A stretch of DNA of 64,000 nucleotides, taken from the NCBI GenBank assembly GCA_026929865.2, contig CM049407.1, positions 32,827,501 to 32,891,500 of the forward strand. The letters run 5' to 3'. How positions within the stretch are numbered: the stretch's first letter is position 1; each line of letters begins with the position of its first letter. Both the position numbers and the translations under genes were made by a program. Below the pieces are notes generated by a model. It was given only the letters and a program-made list of their open reading frames with translations, searched no databases and was not told the DNA's origin. Of this stretch, positions 57,901-64,000 are shown one piece after another. The stretch is from Hyperoplus lanceolatus (lineage: Eukaryota; Chordata; Actinopteri; Uranoscopiformes; Ammodytidae).

Positions 57901-60900
57901 ATGCAAATACTATATATAACTACTGTAGCATGCTGTGTTCTGCTTGGCAAGCCATGAAATACTCTTGAAAGCCCTTTGGAACAAAAGTTACAGCACATTT
58001 GAACAAAGTTGAAATTTAGCCTTATTTCAGTCTGAGCTGCAGAAAGAAGCAATAAAACTTCACTGAAGGCTGGTGATAAAATTTGCTTAATATTTCAATG
58101 CAAATACTATATATAACTACTGTAGCATGCTGTGTTCTGCTTGGCAAGCCATGAAATACTCTTGAAAGCCCTTTGGAACAAAAGTTACAGCACATTTGAA
58201 CAAAGTTGAAATTTAGCCTTATTTCAGTGAGACGTGCAGAAAGAAGCAATAAAATTTCAATGAAAGCTGATGATAAAATTTGCTTAATATTTCAATGCAA
58301 ATACTATATATAACTACTGTAGCATGCTGTGTTCTGCTTTGCAAGCCATCAAAGACTCTTGAAAGCCCTTTGGAACAAAAGTTACAGCACATTTGAACAA
58401 AGTTGAAATTTAGCCTTATTTCAATGAGAGCTGAAGAAAGAAGCAATAAAACTTCATTGAAGGCTGATGATAAAATTTGCTTAATATTTCAATGCAAATA
58501 CTATATACAACTACTGTAGCATGCTGTGTTCTGCTTGGCAAGCCATGTAATACTCTTGAAAGCCCTTTGGAACAAAAGTTACAGCACATTTGAACAAAGT
58601 TGAAATTTAGCCTTATTTCGGTGAGAGCTGCAGAAAGAAGCAATAAAACTTCACTGAAGGCTGATGATAAAATTTGCTTAATATTTCAATGCAAATACTA
58701 TATACAACTACTGTAGCATGCTGTGTTCTGCTTGGCAAGCCATGTAATACTCTTGAAAGCCCATTTGGAACAAAAGTTACAGCACATTTGAACAAAGTTG
58801 AAATTTAGCCTTATTTCAATGAGAGCTGCAGAAAGAAGCAATAAAACTTCATTGAAGGCTGATGATAAAATTTGCTTAATATTTCAATGCAAATACTATA
58901 TATAACTACTGTAGCATGCTGTGTTCTGCTTGGCAAGCCATAAAATACTCTTGAAAGCCCTTTGGAACAAAAGTTACAGCACATTTGAACAAAGTTGAAA
59001 TTTAGCCTTATTTCGGTGAGAGCTGCAGAAAGAAGCAATAAAACTTCATTGAAGGCTGATGATAAAATTTGCTTAATATTTCAATGCAAATACTATATAT
59101 AACTACTGTAGCATGCTGTGTTCTGCTTGGCAAGCCATAAAATACTCTTGAAAGCCCTTTGGAACAAAAGTTACAGCACATTTGAACAAAGTTGAAATTT
59201 AGCCTTATTTCGGTGAGAGCTGCAGAAAGAAGCAATAAAACTTCACTGAAGGCTGATGATAAAATTTGCTTAATATTTCAATGCAAATACTATATATAAC
59301 TACTGTAGCATGCTGTGTTCTGCTTGGCAAGCCATGAAATACTCTTGAAAGCCCTTTGGAACAAAAGTTACAGCACATTTGAACAAAGTTGAAATTTAGC
59401 CTTATTTCAATGAGAGCTGCAGAAAGAAGCAATAAAACTTCACTGAAGGCTGATGATAAAATTTGCTTAATATTTCAATGCAAATACTATATACAACTAC
59501 TGTAGCATGCTGTGTTCTGCTTGGCAAGCCATGTAATACTCTTGAAAGCCATTTGGAACAAAAGTTACAGCACATTTGAACAAAGTTGAAATTTAGCCTT
59601 ATTTCAGTGAGAGCTGCAGAAAGAAGCAATAAAACTTCACTGAAGGCTGATGATAAAATTTGCTTAATATTTCAATGCAAATACTATATATAACTACTGT
59701 AGCATGCTGTGTTCTGCTTGGCAAGCCATGAAATACTCTTGAAAGCCCTTTGGAACAAAAGTTACAGCACATTTGAACAAAGTTGAAATTTAGCCTTATT
59801 TCGGTGAGAGCTGCAGAAAGAAGCAATAAAACTTCACTGAAGGCTGATGATAAAATTTGCTTAATATTTCAATGCAAATACTATATATAACTACTGTAGC
59901 ATGCTGTGTTCTGCTTGGCAAGCCATAAAATACTCTTGAAAGCCCTTTGGAACAAAAGTTACAGCACATTTGAACAAAGTTGAAATTTAGCCTTATTTCG
60001 GTGAGAGCTGCAGAAAGAAGCAATAAAACTTCACTGAAGGCTGATGATAAAATTTGCTTAATATTTCAATGCAAATACTATATGTAACTACTGTGGCATG
60101 CTGTGTTCTGCTTGGCAAGCCATGAAATACTCTTGAATGCCCTCTGGAACAAAGGTTTCAGCACATTTGAACAAAGTTGAAATTTAGCCTTATTTCAATG
60201 AGAGCTGCAGAAAGAAGCAATAAAACTTCATTGAAGGCTGATGATAAAATTTGCTTAATATTTCAATGCAAATACTATATATAACTACTGTAGCATGCTG
60301 TGTTCTGCTTGGCAAGCCATGTAATACTCTTGAAAGCCATTTGGAACAAAAGTTACAGCACATTTGAACAAAGTTGAAATTTAGCCTTATTTCAATGAGA
60401 GCTGCAGAAAGAAGCAATAAAACTTCACTGAAGGCTGATGATAAAATTTGCTTAATATTTCAATGCAAATACTATATATAACTACTGTAGCATGCTGTGT
60501 TCTGCTTGGCAAGCCATAAAATACTCTTGAAAGCCCTTTGGAACAAAAGTTACAGCACATTTGAACAAAGTTGAAATTTAGCCTTATTTCGGTGAGAGCC
60601 GCAGAAAGAAGCAATAAAACTTCACTGAAGGCTGATGATAAAATTTGCTTAATATTTCAATGCAAATACTATATGTAACTACTGTGGCATGCTGTGTTCT
60701 GCTTGGCAAGCCATGAAATACTCTTGAATGCCCTCTGGAACAAAGGTTTCAGCACATTTGAACAAAGTTGAAATTTAGCCTTATTTCAATGAGAGCTGCA
60801 GAAAGAAGCAATAAAACTTCATTGAAGGCTGATGATAAAATTTGCTTAATATTTCAATGCAAATACTATATACAACTACTGTAGCATGCTGTGTTCTGCT

Positions 60901-63900
60901 TGGCAAGCCATGTAATACTCTTGAAAGCCATTTGGAACAAAAGTTACAGCACATTTGAACAAAGTTGAAATTTAGCCTTATTTCAATGAGAGCTGCAGAA
61001 AGAAGCAATAAAACTTCACTGAAGGCTGATGATAAAATTTGCTTAATATTTCAATGCAAATACTATATATAACTACTGTAGCATGCTGTGTTCTGCTTGG
61101 CAAGCCATGAAATACTCTTGAAAGCCCTTTGGAACAAAAGTTACAGCACATTTGAACAAAGTTGAAATTTAGCCTTATTTCGGTGAGAGCTGCAGAAAGA
61201 AGCAATAAAATTTCAATGAAAGCTGATGATAAAATTTGCTTAATATTTCAATGCAAATACTATATACAACTACTGTAGCATGCTGTGTTCTGCTTGGCAA
61301 GCCATGTAATACTCTTGAAAGCCATTTGGAACAGAAGTTACAGCACATTTGAACAAAGTTGAAATTTAGCCTTATTTCAATGAGAGCTGCAGAAAGAAGC
61401 AATAAAACTTCACTGAAGGCTGATGATAAAATTTGCTTAATATTTCAATGCAAATACTATATATAACTACTGTAGCATGCTGTGTTCTGCTTGGCAAGCC
61501 ATGAAATACTCTTGAAAGGCCTCTGGAACAAAAGTTTCAGCACATTTGAACAAAGTTGATATTTAGCCTTATTTCAATGAGAGCTGCAGAAAGAAGCAAT
61601 AAAACTTCACTGAAGGCTGATGATAAAATTTTCTTAATATTTCAATGCAAATACTATATACAACTACTGTAGCATGCTGTGTTCTGCTTGGCTAAGCCAT
61701 GTAATACTCTTGAAAGCCATTTGGAACAGAAGTTACAGCACATTTGAACAAAGTTGAAATTTAGCCTTATTTCAATGAGAGCTGCAGAAAGAAGCAATAA
61801 AACTTCATTGAAGGCTGATGATAAAATTTGCTTAATATTTCAATGCAAATACTATATATAACTACTGTAGCATGCTGTGTTCTGCTTGGCAAGCCATGAA
61901 ATACTCTTGAAAGCCCTCTGGAACAAAAGTTTCAGCACATTTGAACAAAGTTGATATTTAGCCTTATTTCAATGAGAGCTGCAGAAAGAAGCAATAAAAC
62001 TTCACTGAAGGCTGATGATAAAATTTGCTTAATATTTCAATGCAAATACTATATACAACTACTGTAGCATGCTGTGTTCTGCTTGGCAAGCCATGTAATA
62101 CTCTTGAAAGCCATTTGGAACAGAAGTTACAGCACATTTGTACAAAGTTGAAATTTAGCCTTATTTCAATGAGAGCTGCAGAAAGAAGCAATAAAACTTC
62201 ACTGAAGGCTGATGATAAAATTTGCTTAATATTTCAATGCAAATACTATATACAACTACTGTAGCATGCTGTGTTCTGCTTGGCAAGCCATGTAATACTC
62301 TTGAAAGCCATTTGGAACAAAAGTTACAGCACATTTGAACAAAGTTGAAATTTAGCCTTATTTCAATGAGAGCTGCAGAAAGAAGCAATAAAACTTCACT
62401 GAAGGCTGATGATAAAATTTGCTTAATATTTCAATGCAAATACTATATATAACTACTGTAGCATGCTGTGTTCTGCTTGGCAAGCCATGAAATACTCTTG
62501 AAAGCCCTTTGGAACAAAAGTTACAGCACATTTGAACAAAGTTGAAATTTAGCCTTATTTCGGTGAGAGCTGCAGAAAGAAGCAATAAAATTTCAATGAA
62601 AGCTGATGATAAAATTTGCTTAATATTTCAATGCAAATACTATATACAACTACTGTAGCATGCTGTGTTCTGCTTGGCAAGCCATGTAATACTCTTGAAA
62701 GCCATTTGGAACAGAAGTTACAGCACATTTGAACAAAGTTGAAATTTAGCCTTATTTCAATGAGAGCTGCAGAAAGAAGCAATAAAACTTCATTGAAGGC
62801 TAATGATAAAATTTGCTTAATATTTCAATGCAAATACTATATATAACTACTGTAGCATGCTGTGTTCTGCTTGGCAAGCCATGAAATACTCTTGAAAGGC
62901 CTCTGGAACAAAAGTTTCAGCACATTTGAACAAAGTTGATATTTAGCCTTATTTCAATGAGAGCTGCAGAAAGAAGCAATAAAACTTCACTGAAGGCTGA
63001 TGATAAAATTTGCTTAATATTTCAATGCAAATACTATATACAACTACTGTAGCATGCTGTGTTCTGCTTGGCAAGCCATGTAATACTCTTGAAAGCCATT
63101 TGGAACAGAAGTTACAGCACATTTGAACAAAGTTGAAATTTAGCCTTATTTCAATGAGAGCTGCAGAAAGAAGCAATAAAACTTCACTGAAGGCTGATGA
63201 TAAAATTTGCTTAATATTTCAATGCAAATACTATATATAACTACTGTAGCATGCTGTGTTCTGCTTGGCAAGTTATGAAATACTCTTGAAAGCCCTTTGG
63301 AACAAAAGTTACAGCACATTTGAACAAAGTTGAAATTTAGCCTTATTTCGGTGAGAGCTGCAGAAAGAAGCAATAAAATTTCAATGAAAGCTGATGATAA
63401 AATTTGCTTAATATTTCAATGCAAATACTATATACAACTACTGTAGCATGCTGTGTTCTGCTTGGCAAGCCATGTAATACTCTTGAAAGCCATTTGGAAC
63501 AGAAGTTAGAGCACATTTGAACAAAGTTGAAATTTAGCCTTATTTCAATGAGAGCTGCAGAAAGAAGCAATAAAACTTCATTGAAGGCTGATGATAAAAT
63601 TTGCTTAATATTTCAATGCAAATACTATATATAACTACTGTAGCATGCTGTGTTCTGCTTGGCAAGCCATGAAATACTCTTGAAAGCCCCTTTGGAACAA
63701 AAGTTACAGCACATTGGAACAAAAGTTGAAATTTAGCCCTATTTCGGTGAGAGCTGCAGAAAGAAGCAATAAAATTTCAATGAAAGCTGATGATAAAATT
63801 TGCTTAATATTTCAATGCAAATACTATATATAACAACTGTAGCATGCTGTGTTCTGCTTGGCAAGCCATGAAATACTCTTGAAAGCCCTTTGGAACAAAA

Positions 63901-64000
63901 GTTACAGCACATTTGAACAAAGTTGAAATTTAGCCTTTTTTCGGTGAGAGCTGCAGAAAGAAGCAATAAAATTTCAATGAAAGCTGATGATAAAATTTGC
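54945..64000 (+). repeat. 197-bp satellite array, about 46 units, continues past the window
   Basis: Head-to-tail monomers of exactly 197 bp, with rare 1-base shifts near 58762, 61692, 63687 and 63722. Each holds AGCATGCTGTGTTCTGC, TTGGCAAGCCAT, GTTACAGCACATTTGA, GAAGCAATAAAA and AATATTTCAATGCAAATAC. It is AT-rich and all units share one orientation. Each monomer gives an open frame of about 75 codons on the minus strand, but 197 is not a multiple of three and these are not genes. The array reaches the last base. Confidence 0.98.

Noticed and set aside
55067..63966. Dozens of ~75-codon minus-strand ORFs repeated every 197 bases
   Set aside because: They are the same frame in each satellite monomer. 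197 is not divisible by three, each frame stops within the next unit, and there is no gene-like context. A repeated peptide gene family is not supported.
54945..64000. CRISPR-like array
   Set aside because: Monomers are 197 bp with no unique spacers and the genome is animal. The 23-bp arrays in E likewise have no spacers.

Overview
The window looks like a piece of a teleost fish genome. It holds the 3' half of one spliced host gene, an angiomotin (amot-like) gene, followed by repeat-dense sequence that ends in a large satellite array. The fish assignment rests on the element types: Rex3 and DIRS retrotransposons, a fish-type L1, Tc1-like and hAT DNA transposons, a BEL/Pao remnant and several tRNA-derived SINEs. 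No bacterial-style genes, operons or CRISPR arrays are present.

Region 1 (1-18.95 kb): six consecutive coding exons of the amot-like gene on the + strand (1146-1295, 1660-1853, 10692-10820, 11026-11264, 11374-11628, 18206-18339). They have matching splice phases and encode the last 366 residues, ending in the PDZ ligand EILI. The introns have been enlarged by mobile DNA. A 6.8-kb L1 (2205-8983) has an open ORF1, and its ORF2 is broken by a SINE, a DNA element and a block that replaced the reverse transcriptase. Other insertions are a TIR element (11714-12950) that itself received a SINE, a BEL/Pao remnant on the minus strand, and one Tc1-like element nested inside another (15196-17680).

Region 2 (18.95-46.5 kb): no host gene is recognisable. 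Two copies of an unnamed ~1.3-kb repeat lie in opposite orientation (20.11-23.83 and 34.27-37.23 kb). Each was hit by different later insertions, so each copy serves as the other's empty site. Between and beyond them are two hAT elements with clean 8-bp duplications, a Rex3 copy with an open 512-codon ORF and a 14-bp duplication, and a TTAA-flanked element carrying 179-bp tandem repeats. There is also a pogo-like element flanked by TA, a decayed DIRS element on the minus strand with a 47-bp inverted-repeat unit, and a 2.4-kb foldback element.

Region 3 (46.5-64 kb): three same-strand copies of an unclassified 1.9-3.0-kb element (called E here; a fourth copy lies at 20764-23151) alternate with blocks of a 197-bp satellite. 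The satellite then runs without a break from about 54.95 kb past the window end, about 46 monomers. E has no convincing ORF. It carries diverged internal modules and a 23-bp purine-rich minisatellite whose copy number differs strongly between copies (about 11 to 55). The E/satellite alternation and the VNTR-bearing E family are the least explained structures here.

All family names come from reading translations and ends by eye. No database search was possible.
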